Shown: positions 1-18,341, counted from the stretch's first letter. The stretch: DNA of 64,000 bases from Leptospira sanjuanensis (GCF_022267375.1 NZ_JAIZBH010000001.1:2073501-2137500), one strand, 5' to 3'. Made by a program: numbers and translations. The notes: generated by a model not told the origin, from the letters alone.

Positions 1-1166
<1,166 letters not shown>

Positions 1167-1168
1167 CC

Positions 1169-2105
1169 ATGTCGATGCCCGGAATCAACGTTTCGAATAT
1201 TCTCAACGAACACGAAGAGTTGGGTCTGCGTATGCTCGCGGGTGAAAAAGGGCTCACAAACCGGATCAACATGTCCGAGATCAATCGTCCCGGACTTTCT
1301 CTCACGGGATTTTACGAAAGTTTCGCACACGACCGGATTCAGATTTTCGGTAAAGGAGAATGGGCTTACATCACTTCCAGAACTCCCGAAGATCTAAAAA
1401 AGATCGCAGCGGATTTTTTCAGCTTCCATCTCAACTGCATCATCTTCACGCACGGAAACATGCCTCCTCCGATTTTTGTGGAGAACTGCGAACAACTAGG
1501 TATTCCCTTGATGATCTCGGACGTTTCCACGCATAAATTCATCACTTTGATTTCGGGAATTCTAGATCGAAGCCTCGCACCGAGAACGATGCGGCACGGA
1601 GTTTTGATCGAAGTATTCGGGATCGGAATTCTTCTTTCGGGAAAGAGCGGGGTGGGAAAAAGCGAAACCGCTCTCGAACTCATCGAAAGGGGGCATCGTC
1701 TCGTCGCGGACGACATGGTGGAAATCCGGAGACTTTCTGAAAGTTATCTGATCGGAACTTGTTCGGATTTATTAAGGCACCACATGGAAATCCGTGGATT
1801 AGGAATTTTGAATATTAAGGATATATTCGGAATCGGATCGGTGCGCGACCACAAACTCATAGAACTCATCATTCATCTGGAAGAATGGACCGAAGACAAG
1901 GATTTCGACCGAACGGGACTCGAAAACCCCACCGAAGAACTGTTAGGCGTTCAAATTCCTCTGATCAAGGTTCCGGTTCGTCCCGGAAGAAATATTCCGA
2001 TCATCGTGGAAACGGCCGCGATGAATCAGCGTTTGCGCAAACTCGGCAAAAACGCGGCGCAGGAATTCAATCAAAAATTGAGTCAGTATTTACAGCAGGG
2101 CAAAG

Positions 2106-2134
<29 letters not shown>
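1169..2134 (+). CDS. hprK: HPr kinase/phosphorylase
   Basis: Bifunctional cytoplasmic enzyme that phosphorylates the regulatory serine of HPr with ATP or pyrophosphate and removes that phosphate again. At 321 residues it has the usual length. Seen: N-terminal HPrK domain (1-130), the active-site His143 region (MRHGVLIEVFG), P-loop GKSGVGKSE (158-166), the acidic pair in VADDMVE (about 179-185), and the family signature around MEIRGLGILNI (206-216). ATG start directly after rpoN. The last 29 bases overlap ptsH, which encodes its substrate, so translation is probably coupled. Confidence 0.96.
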
Positions 2135-2373
<239 letters not shown>

Positions 2374-2385
2374 AACCGAGACCTC

Positions 2386-4176
2386 ATGAACGACGAAACC
2401 AGATACTATCTAAGGGATCTTCTGATCTTAGGTTTGATCATCCTGCTTTCCGTTGTCCTCGCGGAATTGATCCAATTTTCCGGCAAGGATTCGTTTCCGG
2501 AAGATATCGGATTTCTGGATCGAATCGTCGTTTATATCTTTTATTTCATTCCTCTTTTTTCTCTTTCCCTTCTGATCTCCTATTTTTACAGAAACAAAAG
2601 AAATCTGGAAACGGGCAGACTCAAAAGTTCGATCCGATATCGTCTAACGTTGTCGTTTATCTTCGTCGCGCTTCTTCCTTCGGTTCCGATTCTCTTTCTT
2701 TCCTCGAACATCACCGGAAAACTCTACGAACGATTTTACGGGATCGACGTGGAAGAGGCGCTTTCATCCGGGGAAATGCTGATTCTAAACGAAGAAAAGC
2801 CGAAAAAGAAACTTCTCGTGGAAAAGACGCGCCTGTTGGAAAGTTTTTTACGAATGCAACCTTTGAGTCTCGAGGCGTTGATCGGAGCCGCTTCAAAATT
2901 GAATCTGATCCAGAGCGACGAATTCTATGTGGGAATTTACGAAAATGAAAAATCCGTTTTGGAAAACCGCGGATTAAAATATAGGCCGATCGATAAGAAT
3001 TTCAAGATATTCTCTAAAGCTTCGGAATGGACCGAATTCTTAAGTTATCGTCCCGATTATTGTATGTATTTTATCCGAGTTCCGTTTCCGATCGGCAATT
3101 ACGTTCTTCAAACCGGGATCCGAATCCACAAAGGAGAAGAGAAAATCGTATATTCTTTGATTTCTACGAGGAGGAATTACGATCGCGCGGACTTGGCAAA
3201 GGAAAAACTTCCGTATCGAATTCGCTTAACGTTCAGCATCATCACCGTTTCGATTTTTCTATTGGCGATTTACTTCTCTCTTTTGTTTGCGAGAAAGATC
3301 TCCAGACCGATCATCGAACTCGCGAACGCTACGCAAAAAATTTCTATGGGTGAAACCGATATCAACCTTGAAATCCGCGAAGCGGGAGAAATCGGAGCGC
3401 TTATCGATTCTTTCAATCAGATGGTTCAGGATCTGAAATCGAAAGACGCGGAACTCATGCGCAGTCAAAGAATCGCCGCCTGGAAGGAAGTGGCGCAGAG
3501 AATGGCGCACGAAATCAAAAATCCGTTAACACCGATCCAACTCTCTGCGGAGCGAATCCGCAGAAAAATGAAAACGGAAAATATAGAACAGTTTCATGAA
3601 ATCGTAGCGACGGGAACGGACACGATCATCAAACAGGTGCGCGTTCTAGAACACCTCGTGAACGAATTCTCCGATTTTGCGCGCATGCCCGCGCCGAAAC
3701 TCATCAATCAAAACTTGGAACCCATTCTTCTGGAAGCCGTAAAGTTATTCGAACACACGCCGAAACTCAAAATCACTACGAACATCGCGAAAGGATTTCC
3801 GCAGTTATTTCTGGATCAGAAAATCATACTTCGCGTTTTTACGAACCTCGTAAAAAATTCCGTGGAAGCGATCGAAAGAAAACGCGAAAAAGAGGGAACT
3901 CCCGATTACGAAGGTTCGATTTTAATCTCGGCGATATTGACGAGAAAGATTATGCGAAGAGTAGCGATCATTTCGATCGAAGACAACGGAATCGGAATCT
4001 CTCCCGAACTGCAGCAGAAAGTGTTCGAACCGTATTATTCGACGAAAAACAGCAACACCTCCGGAATCGGTCTCGCGATCGTGCAGAAAAGTGTGATTGA
4101 CCACAACGGGCACATCTCTGTAGATTCTTCCCGTATGGGCGGTTGCCGTTTTCAAATCGAACTTCCCGTATCCTAA
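2386..4176 (+). CDS. NtrY-like sensor histidine kinase
   Basis: Membrane sensor kinase of 596 residues. Seen: hydrophobic segments at about 12-30, 44-66, 88-108 and 280-302; an extracytoplasmic sensing region between the last two; a HAMP linker starting near FARKISRPI (301-355); the phospho-acceptor His375 in MAHEIKNPLTPIQLS; and the ATPase N box (NLVKNSVEAIE), G1 box (EDNGIGIS) and G2 box (TSGIGLAIV). The H-box sequence and topology match NtrY. The sigma-54-type response regulator gene follows immediately, so the pair is probably a cognate NtrYX-like system. What it senses cannot be told from sequence. Confidence 0.92.
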   Translation: MNDETRYYLRDLLILGLIILLSVVLAELIQFSGKDSFPEDIGFLDRIVVYIFYFIPLFSLSLLISYFYRNKRNLETGRLKSSIRYRLTLSFIFVALLPSVPILFLSSNITGKLYERFYGIDVEEALSSGEMLILNEEKPKKKLLVEKTRLLESFLRMQPLSLEALIGAASKLNLIQSDEFYVGIYENEKSVLENRGLKYRPIDKNFKIFSKASEWTEFLSYRPDYCMYFIRVPFPIGNYVLQTGIRIHKGEEKIVYSLISTRRNYDRADLAKEKLPYRIRLTFSIITVSIFLLAIYFSLLFARKISRPIIELANATQKISMGETDINLEIREAGEIGALIDSFNQMVQDLKSKDAELMRSQRIAAWKEVAQRMAHEIKNPLTPIQLSAERIRRKMKTENIEQFHEIVATGTDTIIKQVRVLEHLVNEFSDFARMPAPKLINQNLEPILLEAVKLFEHTPKLKITTNIAKGFPQLFLDQKIILRVFTNLVKNSVEAIERKREKEGTPDYEGSILISAILTRKIMRRVAIISIEDNGIGISPELQQKVFEPYYSTKNSNTSGIGLAIVQKSVIDHNGHISVDSSRMGGCRFQIELPVS

Positions 4177-4184
4177 ACCGTTCC

Positions 4185-5523
<1,339 letters not shown>

Positions 5524-5531
<8 letters not shown>

Positions 5532-6375
5532 GGAAATACTCACAGGTCTGGGAAGAATCCTGGGCGATCTCCGTTTTTTGATCCAAAAAAGACAGGTTCC
5601 GATCCTGCAATTGGGCGGAGAAAAACCGCCCGAAACCACGGAACTCGTATGGAAAGAAGACTGGAGCCCTTCCGGACAAACGTCTCAGTCGCACGACCTG
5701 GAATTGGAAGCGGAAGGCATCCAAGTCCGCAGACCCGCCAAGGCCGCGGAACGAAACTTCGTCTGCAAACTCTGTGCGGATCGAATCAGCGCGGTTCGAA
5801 ACTTTCTCATCAAGGGAAGAAAACCCGTATTAGTACTTCATTATACCGGGGAGATCGCACCCGGCCGTCCTTCGTTTTCCAAAACTTCTCCCGATCAGAT
5901 TTTTAGAACGAAGGAGGCGGAGGATCTTTTCGGAAGAATGATCCAAAAACAATTCGGCTTCAATCATCGGGAATTTTATTACCAGGAATATCCCGCTTGC
6001 ATCTTCGCTCATTCCAAATCGAACGCGCAGGATTGGAAGCGCAGAACCGAAACGTGTGAGGCTCAGGTTAAGGAAACGATCGATTCCGAAAAGATCAAAG
6101 GAATCATTCTTTTGGGAACGAGTGCGATCGCGGTTTACGGAAAAGAAAAGGCGCTTGAGATGATGGGAAGAACGTTAGACTTTCTTCCCGGCATTCCCAT
6201 GATCGTATTACGATCTCCCGAAGCGATCGTAGCGATCGAAACCAAACGCAAACATTTCAAAGGTGATAAAGAATCCTTCGAATTCGAGACGATCAAAAAA
6301 GAGGAGATCTCGATCAAGGAAAGTATTCTTACCCAACTCGCCCTGTTTCAAAACAAACTCAAGGACGTCCTTTGA
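5524..6375 (+). CDS. Uracil-DNA-glycosylase-superfamily-like protein
   Basis: 283-residue cytoplasmic protein. Its middle and end follow the layout of family 4/5 uracil-DNA glycosylases: a Cys pair (FVCKLCADR), a strand reading PVLVLHYTGEIAPGRPSF where the family has the uracil-binding GEAPG loop, a region EYPACIF...RRTETCEAQV resembling the CRPP..NR..E...C segment, and GIILLGTSAIAVYG resembling the late helix. The catalytic-type residues are not conserved in a way I can confirm, and the first 75 residues are unlike the family. It overlaps ntrX by 8 bases and priA by 4, so it is part of the operon. DNA repair is plausible but not shown. Confidence 0.6.
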
Positions 6376-8315
6376 TTCACTACGCCGAAGTTGCTTTCGA
6401 TCTTCCGGTGGAAGAAGACACGTTCACATACGAGGTTCCGCCGAACACGCAGATCGGCGTCCGCGTTTTAGCGAAACTCAGAAATCGGGAAGAAGAGGGG
6501 ATCGTAGTCTCCGTTCATCAGAACGAACCGAAATACAAGGTTCTTCCGGTGGATAAGATCATCGATAAAACGCCGATCGTTCTTCAGGAACAGATCGATC
6601 TCGCGTATTGGATGAAGGATCAATACATCGCCTCTCTCGGAGAATGTATCTATAAGATGATTCCTGCGGGAAGAAGGCAGGTCAAACTCGAGGCATTTCC
6701 GTCGGACGCGGAAGGAAAACCGGTAACGTTAAACGAAGAGCAGAATGTCGCTTATCAAAATATTCTTTCCACCTTCGGACAAACCGCGGTTCATCTTTTG
6801 TTCGGGATCACCGGCTCGGGCAAAACGGAAGTTTATATCCATCTCATTCGAAAGGCGCTGGAAACTCCGAACCGCTCCGTGATTCTTCTCGTACCCGAAA
6901 TCAGTTTGACCTTTCATATCATCCGCAAACTGGAACTTATCTTTCCGGGTCAACTCGCCGTTCTTCATTCGGCGCTGAAGGTTTCCGAAAAATTCAAGGC
7001 ATACAACGAACTCTTGAGCGGTAAAAAAAGGATCGCGGTCGGAACGAGAAGCGCGATCTTCGCTCCGGTTTCCAACCTGGGTCTTGTCATCATAGACGAG
7101 GACCATGATTCTTCCTTTAAGGAACATTCGAGCCCGAGATACCACGCGCGTCAGGTCGCGATGCAGCGTTGCAAAACGAACAACGCCGTTCTCGTCATGG
7201 GAACCGCCACGCCTTCTTTGGAAATCTATCACCTCGCCAAAGAAGGAAAGATTCATCTTCACACTTTGACCAAACGACCCGAAGGGGTTCTGCCCCCGAC
7301 CGTCCGCATCGTGGAGAATCAAAAGGAATCGAACGTTCTTAGCTCCGAACTTTCCTTTGCGATCAAACAGCGATTGGATAAAAAAGAACAGGTCATTCTT
7401 CTTTTGAATCGAAGAGGATACAGCCCTTTGATTTTTTCACCGGCGACTTCCTCGTATGTTCCTTGTCCGAACTGCACGACCAATCTTTGTTATCACAAAA
7501 AAGGAACGGCGATCTGTCATCTCTGCGGTCATACCGAAACCTTGGATTCTTTGGAAAAAAGAATGGGGGAAAGTCTGACCCTCAAGGGAACCGGAACGCA
7601 GAAGCTGGAGGAGAATCTTCTCGAAGCGTTTCCGAATACGAGAGTGGAACGACTCGATCAGGATTCGATCCAGGACCGAAGTTTGTTAAACGAAGTCATA
7701 TCCCGTCTTCTGGGGGGAGAAATCGACATTCTCACCGGAACGCAGATGATCGCAAAGGGACTCGACGCTTCCCAGGTTACGTTAGTCGGCGTTTTGAACG
7801 CGGGAATCGGACTCGGACTTCCGGACTTTCGAGCCAACGAACGAGTCTTTTCCCTTTTGACCCAGGTCGCAGGAAGGGCAGGCCGTTCGAAGCTAAAGGG
7901 AGAAGTGTTGATTGAAACCAACGCTCCCGATCATCCCGTGATTCAGATGGCGACGAGTCAAAACTACATTCAATTTTATGAATCCGAAATCCCCGTTCGG
8001 AAGGATCTTTTTTATCCCCCGTTTTCAAGACTTGTTCGAATCGTTTCCCGTTCCAAGGACGAACAGGTTTCGCTCGATACCATCGAACTCGTATTCGGCG
8101 TTTTGAAAAAATACTTTCCTTCCAAGGATACGGTTTTGCTCGGACCCGCTCCTTGTCCGTTTTACAGAATCGATTCCAACTTCCGCAATCATATCATTCT
8201 CAAAACGTCTTCTCTTACGGCTTGGAGAGAAATTTTTAAAAAAGAGATTCGTCCTTTGAAACTTTCCAAAAAAGTGTATTTGGAAATCGACTTCGATCCT
8301 CTGGATTTGGTGTAA
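6372..8315 (+). CDS. priA: Primosomal protein PriA (replication restart helicase)
   Basis: Superfamily 2 3'-5' DNA helicase that recognises stalled forks and starts reloading of the replicative helicase. 647 residues, slightly short for the family. Seen: N-terminal 3'-DNA-binding domain, Walker A GITGSGKT (145-152), DEDH box (242-245), the strand IAVGTRSAIFAPV, aromatic-rich/ARL region SSFKEHSSPRYHAR, and C-terminal motifs GTGTQKLEE and QVAGRAGRS. The zinc region is unusual: pairs CPNC (365/368) and CHLC (382/385) are kept, but the flanking pairs, which form the other zinc site, are replaced. TTG start, overlapping the preceding stop by four bases. Confidence 0.93.
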   Translation: MIHYAEVAFDLPVEEDTFTYEVPPNTQIGVRVLAKLRNREEEGIVVSVHQNEPKYKVLPVDKIIDKTPIVLQEQIDLAYWMKDQYIASLGECIYKMIPAGRRQVKLEAFPSDAEGKPVTLNEEQNVAYQNILSTFGQTAVHLLFGITGSGKTEVYIHLIRKALETPNRSVILLVPEISLTFHIIRKLELIFPGQLAVLHSALKVSEKFKAYNELLSGKKRIAVGTRSAIFAPVSNLGLVIIDEDHDSSFKEHSSPRYHARQVAMQRCKTNNAVLVMGTATPSLEIYHLAKEGKIHLHTLTKRPEGVLPPTVRIVENQKESNVLSSELSFAIKQRLDKKEQVILLLNRRGYSPLIFSPATSSYVPCPNCTTNLCYHKKGTAICHLCGHTETLDSLEKRMGESLTLKGTGTQKLEENLLEAFPNTRVERLDQDSIQDRSLLNEVISRLLGGEIDILTGTQMIAKGLDASQVTLVGVLNAGIGLGLPDFRANERVFSLLTQVAGRAGRSKLKGEVLIETNAPDHPVIQMATSQNYIQFYESEIPVRKDLFYPPFSRLVRIVSRSKDEQVSLDTIELVFGVLKKYFPSKDTVLLGPAPCPFYRIDSNFRNHIILKTSSLTAWREIFKKEIRPLKLSKKVYLEIDFDPLDLV

Positions 8316-8339
8316 AAAAGTTTTAGGACACGCGTTACT

Positions 8340-10275
<1,936 letters not shown>

Positions 10276-10279
<4 letters not shown>

Positions 10280-10920
10280 AAATTTCCGCATCCATCTTAG
10301 CCACAAAACTTACCGAACTCGGAAAAACCGTTCCTGATTACGATCCGACCGCCATCGATCTGATGCATATGGACGTCATGGACGGAAACTTCGTTCCGCA
10401 GATCAGCTTTGGAGAAGCCCTCAGCAAAGAAGTCAAAGCGCTCACATCGATTCCCTTGGACGTGCATCTCATGGTTTCCAAACCGGAGAATCACGTCTCC
10501 AAATACTACGAACTGAATCCGTATTGTATCACCTTTCATATCGAAACGACGGACTTTCCCGTTCGTCTCGCGCAGGAAATCAAAAGCCACGGAACCAAGG
10601 TGGGAGTTTCCTTAAACCCGGGAACACCGGTTTCCCACTTAGAAAACGTTCTGCCTTATATCGATTTAATTCTTCTGATGACCGTAGAACCCGGATTTTA
10701 CGGACAAAAGTTCATCGCAAACGGAATGGAAAAAATCCGCAAAGCGAAAGAACTCATCGGCTCCAGACCGATCGAACTCGAAGTGGACGGCGGAGTCAAT
10801 GACACGAACATTCAAGAGTTAAAGAAGAACGGAGTGGATATCGTTGTAGTCGGCGCCGGACTTTATAAAACGGGCAATCCCGTAGACAACGCGAGAAATC
10901 TCAAATCTATCGCGAAATAA
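10276..10920 (+). CDS. rpe: Ribulose-phosphate 3-epimerase
   Basis: Interconverts ribulose 5-phosphate and xylulose 5-phosphate in the pentose phosphate pathway. 214 residues. Seen: TIM-barrel start [11 protein letters not shown], metal/acid residues in [12 protein letters not shown] and LDVHLMV, the loop [11 protein letters not shown] and the phosphate-binding end LEVDGGVN...[12 protein letters not shown] start, overlapping the PASTA gene by four bases. It closes the priA-fmt-PASTA-rpe run; a new promoter region follows. Confidence 0.95.
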
Positions 10921-10951
10921 ACAACTTTGTCGTTTCCTGACGGATCATTCC

Positions 10952-10981
10952 TTGACAGGGGGACATATTGTCCAATATTGG
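10952..10981 (+). promoter_or_regulatory. Candidate rpsP-operon promoter with overlapping palindromes
   Basis: A consensus -35 hexamer TTGACA lies at 10952-10957, in the 133-base gap before rpsP. A possible -10 is TATTGG at 10976-10981 (18-base spacing) or AATATT at 10974-10979 (16-base spacing). The spacer holds the inverted repeat GGACA-TAT-TGTCC (10961-10973), directly abutting and overlapping a perfect palindrome CCAATATTGG (10972-10981). Palindromes across the -10 could be a repressor site. Promoter call from the -35 is moderate; the operator idea is inference. Confidence 0.5.
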
Positions 10982-11050
10982 TAAAAATCATGCATTCTTT
11001 TTTCGGACGTTTTCGATCCGAAACGGTAGAATGGGTTAAAAGGAAAACAT

Positions 11051-11319
<269 letters not shown>

Positions 11320-11320
<1 letters not shown>

Positions 11321-11550
11321 TGGAAGAATTACTGAAGTACATTGTTGCTTCTCTCGTTGAATTTCCCGATGAAATCGTGATTCGGGAAATCGAAGGGGAA
11401 GAGCAAAACATCATCGAACTCAGAGTTTCCCCCAAAGACGTGGGAAAGGTCATCGGTAAGAACGGTCGTATCGCAAAATCCCTGCGCGCGATTCTTACTG
11501 CGGCTTCCGTAAAAGCAGGAAAAAACTTCTCCTTAGAAATCATTGACTGA
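11320..11550 (+). CDS. khpA: KH-domain RNA-binding protein KhpA
   Basis: 76-residue single KH-domain protein. Seen: the GxxG-type RNA-binding loop in [16 protein letters not shown] (about 48-63) and the typical start [17 protein letters not shown]. Proteins of this family bind RNA, often with KhpB, and influence cell division and ribosome function in other bacteria. ATG overlaps the rpsP stop; the end overlaps rimM by 8 bases. Confidence 0.93.
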
Positions 11551-12062
11551 AGAGTGGATTTCACTCGGTCAATTGGGCAAACCCTTTGGAATCAAAGGGT
11601 GGTTGCGTTTCAATGTCCGTGAAACCGTTCTCACAGAAATCAAACTTCCGGTCGTTTTAAAGCTCAGTAAGCCGGATCCGAATTTTCCCGTAAAAGAAAT
11701 CACTCTTTTAGAAATCAAACCGCACACTGGAAAGCTCGTCGTTCGTTTTGAGGGAGTTTCGACCCCCGAAGAAGCGGAAAAATGGATCGGAGGTCTTTTG
11801 CACTTACCGCAAAACCTTCTTCCAAAAATCAAAACCAAAGACGAATTCTATATCCGGGATTTGATCGGTCTCCAAGCCGTGGACGAAACCGGAAACCTTC
11901 TCCATTGGAAACTCACCGAGGTTCAGGACAATCCGGCGCATCCGATTTTGATCTTTGCAAAACAGGATGGGGAAGAAGTTCTCATACCGTTCATCGGAGT
12001 TTTTGTCGGGAAAGTCGACGTCCAAGCAAAAACCGTCGTATTGATTCGACCGGAGGTTTGGA

Positions 12063-12073
<11 letters not shown>
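11543..12073 (+). CDS. rimM: Ribosome maturation factor RimM
   Basis: 16S rRNA processing factor for the 30S head, binding S19. 176 residues. Seen: N-terminal RimM domain with [17 protein letters not shown] and the PRC-barrel half with [17 protein letters not shown] and [17 protein letters not shown] start inside khpA (8-base overlap); ends 11 bases inside trmD. The gene order rimM-trmD is characteristic. Confidence 0.95.
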
Positions 12074-13156
<1,083 letters not shown>

Positions 13157-13162
13157 ACCGGT

Positions 13163-13852
<690 letters not shown>

Positions 13853-13861
13853 ACCGGCCGT

Positions 13862-13888
13862 CGATCCGAAAGGATCGTTGTTTTCTTT
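13862..13888 (+). terminator. Hairpin with T-rich tail after rnhB
   Basis: CGATCC (13862-13867), a GAAA tetraloop, then GGATCG (13872-13877), followed by TTGTTTTCTTT. The stem is short (6 bp), so termination may be partial and leave some transcription into the next genes. Confidence 0.45.
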
Positions 13889-13936
13889 CCGGTCACGGAT
13901 TATGCGAGATAAAATTTGTATCAGGAAGGAATTCGA

Positions 13937-14680
13937 ATGAAACTTTCCGCCGACTTCTCCGGTGGAAACATGCTTCTTTTTTCCGGAAAAGAATCCGAGG
14001 CGGTGAAGTCCGGCGTCTTTTCCTGGAATACGAACGTAAAAGCTCTCGTTCTTGAAACCTTTCTTGGAGGCGCTTGGATTTCTTTCGGATCGAAAAAGAT
14101 CAAAGTGAACACCGATTCAACTCCCTTGATAAAGGGAGAACTTCTGACTTTGACAGCAAAGCCGAACAAAAAAGGAATCGAACTTCGAATCTTAGAAAGA
14201 GAACTCAAAGGTTCGGAAAATTCTCCCTTGAAATTGGAGAACAAGGGTCTAAGCATACGGGAACTTTCCGAAAAACTGAGCGGAGGCGAGTCCAAGGACA
14301 CGTCACCTGAAACCGCGGTATTCAAAGTTCTAAAATCGTATTACCCTTTTTTAGAATGGAATGCGGAATTACCGTATTTTCGTTGGGAATTTTCCGGAGG
14401 AAATGCGGAAGGGATTTTCGATCCAAAAGAGGAAACCAAAAAGTTCCTATTTCGGATCCAATCCGAAAAAACCGGAAAGACGATGGTTCTATTCTTATGG
14501 AAGGAAACCGCGGGAGAAGACCTGCAAATCAGTGCTACGTTTGATAATTTTAAAATGTACTTGCATGCTTGCCAAAACAAAGAAAAATTTAAGAGAATCC
14601 TAATCGAGTCGTCTGTGAGTTTTCAGGGATACAATTTGGCTTATAAACCGTCTCAAGCTCAAAAGGAATGGAATGCGTAA
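13937..14680 (+). CDS. Uncharacterised FliK-like (YlqG-position) protein
   Basis: 247 residues from ATG 13937, chosen because AGGAAGG (13923-13929) sits seven bases upstream; the TTG at 13916 lies before that site. No signal peptide. The N-terminal half is beta-rich ([17 protein letters not shown]), and the C-terminal half has alternating hydrophobic/charged strands ([18 protein letters not shown]) like the C-terminal part of flagellar hook-length proteins. The identification leans on context: the next gene is an FlhB-tail protein, as in the Bacillus rnhB-ylqG-ylqH order. Role in flagellar export is inference. Confidence 0.6.
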   Translation: MKLSADFSGGNMLLFSGKESEAVKSGVFSWNTNVKALVLETFLGGAWISFGSKKIKVNTDSTPLIKGELLTLTAKPNKKGIELRILERELKGSENSPLKLENKGLSIRELSEKLSGGESKDTSPETAVFKVLKSYYPFLEWNAELPYFRWEFSGGNAEGIFDPKEETKKFLFRIQSEKTGKTMVLFLWKETAGEDLQISATFDNFKMYLHACQNKEKFKRILIESSVSFQGYNLAYKPSQAQKEWNA

Positions 14681-14950
14681 ATGATCAGTGTGGCTCTGAA
14701 ATTTATTCCGAAACAAAACGACGCGCCTGTAATCACGGCTTCCGCTTCAGGACTTTTAGGAGACACGATTCGTAAAATTGCACAGAGAAATTCGGTTCCA
14801 ATCGTTGAAAATCCGATTCTCGCGGAATCCCTTTCGGAACTACCAATCGGAACCGAAATTCCCGAAAATCTTTATAGGGCCGTTGGGGCGATATTCTCTA
14901 TGATCCTGGAATTGGATTCAAATTCCGGAAAAAGGGAAATGTTAAAATGA
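14681..14950 (+). CDS. FlhB C-terminal-domain-like protein (FlhX/YlqH type)
   Basis: 89 residues, ATG start two bases after a TAA-containing end of the previous gene. Seen: [21 protein letters not shown], then [19 protein letters not shown] and [19 protein letters not shown], matching the cytoplasmic tail of the export switch protein FlhB. The autocleavage NPTH motif of true FlhB is not present: the corresponding position reads KFIPKQND. Stand-alone tails of this kind can partly replace the FlhB C-terminus in some bacteria. No membrane segment. Confidence 0.8.
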   Translation: MISVALKFIPKQNDAPVITASASGLLGDTIRKIAQRNSVPIVENPILAESLSELPIGTEIPENLYRAVGAIFSMILELDSNSGKREMLK

Positions 14951-16134
14951 AGAAGTTTGCCGTATCCGAACTAAGGGCCGGAATGCGATTTTCAAAGCCA
15001 GTCTATTTGGATAAGGATAATTTATTTATCACTTCCAATACTCCGGTTACGGACAGCGATCTGGACCGTTTGAATAAATTCGGAATTCAGGAAGTTATGA
15101 CCGCCGGAGAAATTCTCCAGCTCGGCGGAATGTCCTCCGACCCGGAACTTCTCGAAACGAGCATCGACGATATCATCATCAACACCGTCGTAGACGACGA
15201 ACTTCAACCTCTCAAAGCGGTTTACGACAATCTCAATCGGATTAAAGTCACATTCGGAAATTTATTTAGAGAATCCACGCAAGTCGTCCAGGACGTTTTC
15301 AAAAAGACGTTGGATGAAAAACCTTTGGAAGTGACTCCTGTTCGCGAAATCGCCGAAAAACTGACCGACTTTGTCCGCTCCAATCAGAACATCTCCTATC
15401 TGATCTTGGCGAATAATCCGTCAGGCTATTATCTCTACAATCAGATCGCGAACGCCACGTTCTATTCTTTGATTCTTGGAAAACTTCTCGAATATTCCAG
15501 ACCGAAGATGATCGATCTTGGAATTTCCTGTCTTCTTGCGGATATAGGAATGAGCAAGGTTCCCTCCGCCGTTTCCGAAAAGAACGAACATCTCACGGAC
15601 GAAGAATTCAAGACGATCATGAAACATACGATCTTGGGGTATCAAATTCTTTCCCAAAAGATGAAACTCAAAAACAATCTTGCGATCGTTGCGCTCCAAC
15701 ACCACGAGCGTTACGACGGAAACGGTTATCCTCAAAAGTTGGCCGGGAACGCGATCGAAGAACAGGCGAGAATCTATGCGATCGCGGATAACTTCTCCGC
15801 GCTCGTGACGAATCGTCCGCATAGAAAGAAAATTCTCCCGCACGAAGCGATCAAATCCATGATCAGCATGGACGTGGGAAAGTTCGATCTCAAGCTCGTG
15901 AGAACTCTCTTAGGTCATCTTTCCTTGTATCCGGTCGGATCCTGCATCGAGTTGTCGGACAAGCGGATCGGGGTCGTTCTCGGCCCGAATCCGGATAAAC
16001 CGATTCGTCCCTGTATTCGTATTATAAAAGATGAATATGGAGAAATGGTCCGAAATCTGATACTTGTGGATCTCCTGAAAGAAACCAATCTCTTCATTTC
16101 CCGTCCCGTGGATTTGCAGGAAATAACCGCGTAA
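14947..16134 (+). CDS. Degenerate HD-GYP domain protein
   Basis: 395 residues, overlapping the previous gene by four bases. The N-terminal 100 residues ([20 protein letters not shown]) match the domain often found before HD-GYP in cyclic-di-GMP phosphodiesterases. The C-terminal region keeps [11 protein letters not shown] (252-262) and the helix following it ([14 protein letters not shown]), but the metal-binding His-Asp reads LLADIGM (A198-D199) where active enzymes have HDIGK, and the first conserved His is also missing near 160. Known enzymes need these ligands, so a sensor or binding role is more likely than catalysis. Adjacent to flagella-related genes. Confidence 0.82.
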   Translation: MKKFAVSELRAGMRFSKPVYLDKDNLFITSNTPVTDSDLDRLNKFGIQEVMTAGEILQLGGMSSDPELLETSIDDIIINTVVDDELQPLKAVYDNLNRIKVTFGNLFRESTQVVQDVFKKTLDEKPLEVTPVREIAEKLTDFVRSNQNISYLILANNPSGYYLYNQIANATFYSLILGKLLEYSRPKMIDLGISCLLADIGMSKVPSAVSEKNEHLTDEEFKTIMKHTILGYQILSQKMKLKNNLAIVALQHHERYDGNGYPQKLAGNAIEEQARIYAIADNFSALVTNRPHRKKILPHEAIKSMISMDVGKFDLKLVRTLLGHLSLYPVGSCIELSDKRIGVVLGPNPDKPIRPCIRIIKDEYGEMVRNLILVDLLKETNLFISRPVDLQEITA

Positions 16135-16148
16135 TTTCTTTTTTTTCT

Positions 16149-16499
16149 TTGAGCCGATTTAAAACGATCAAGGGTAAAGAAGGGGAAGAAATCGCCGCTC
16201 AATTTTTAATTTCGCTCGGACACGAAATTCTTGCGCGAAACTACCGTTATCTGCGTTTCGAGATCGACATAATTTCCACCAAAGAAGAAGTCCTTTTCTT
16301 CAACGAAGTCAAACACTGGAAAGAGTCTCAAGACTTCGATCCGCGTTTTACGTTCCATTCCGCAAAACAAAACCGGATGAGAACAGCCGCAAACGGGTTT
16401 CTTTCCCAACATGGTTCTTTCCGCGATCATTTTGTCTCATTCTGTCTTGTCTCCGTAAATGCGAAAAAGGGATGTGAATATTATCCTGACCTCTTTTGA
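16149..16499 (+). CDS. YraN-family (UPF0102) putative endonuclease
   Basis: 116 residues. Seen: [26 protein letters not shown], then FEIDIIS and FFNEVKHW, which supply the Asp and E-x-K of the restriction-endonuclease-like fold. The family often lies next to rnhB, as it nearly does here, and its role is unproven. TTG start at 16149 has only a pyrimidine tract upstream and no clear ribosome binding site; no better start is available without losing the conserved N-terminus. Confidence 0.82.
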   Translation: MSRFKTIKGKEGEEIAAQFLISLGHEILARNYRYLRFEIDIISTKEEVLFFNEVKHWKESQDFDPRFTFHSAKQNRMRTAANGFLSQHGSFRDHFVSFCLVSVNAKKGCEYYPDLF

Positions 16500-16542
16500 A
16501 ATAGTGATTCAGGTACTTTCAAGATCCACCGAATTCTTAAAT

Positions 16543-18341
<1,799 letters not shown>

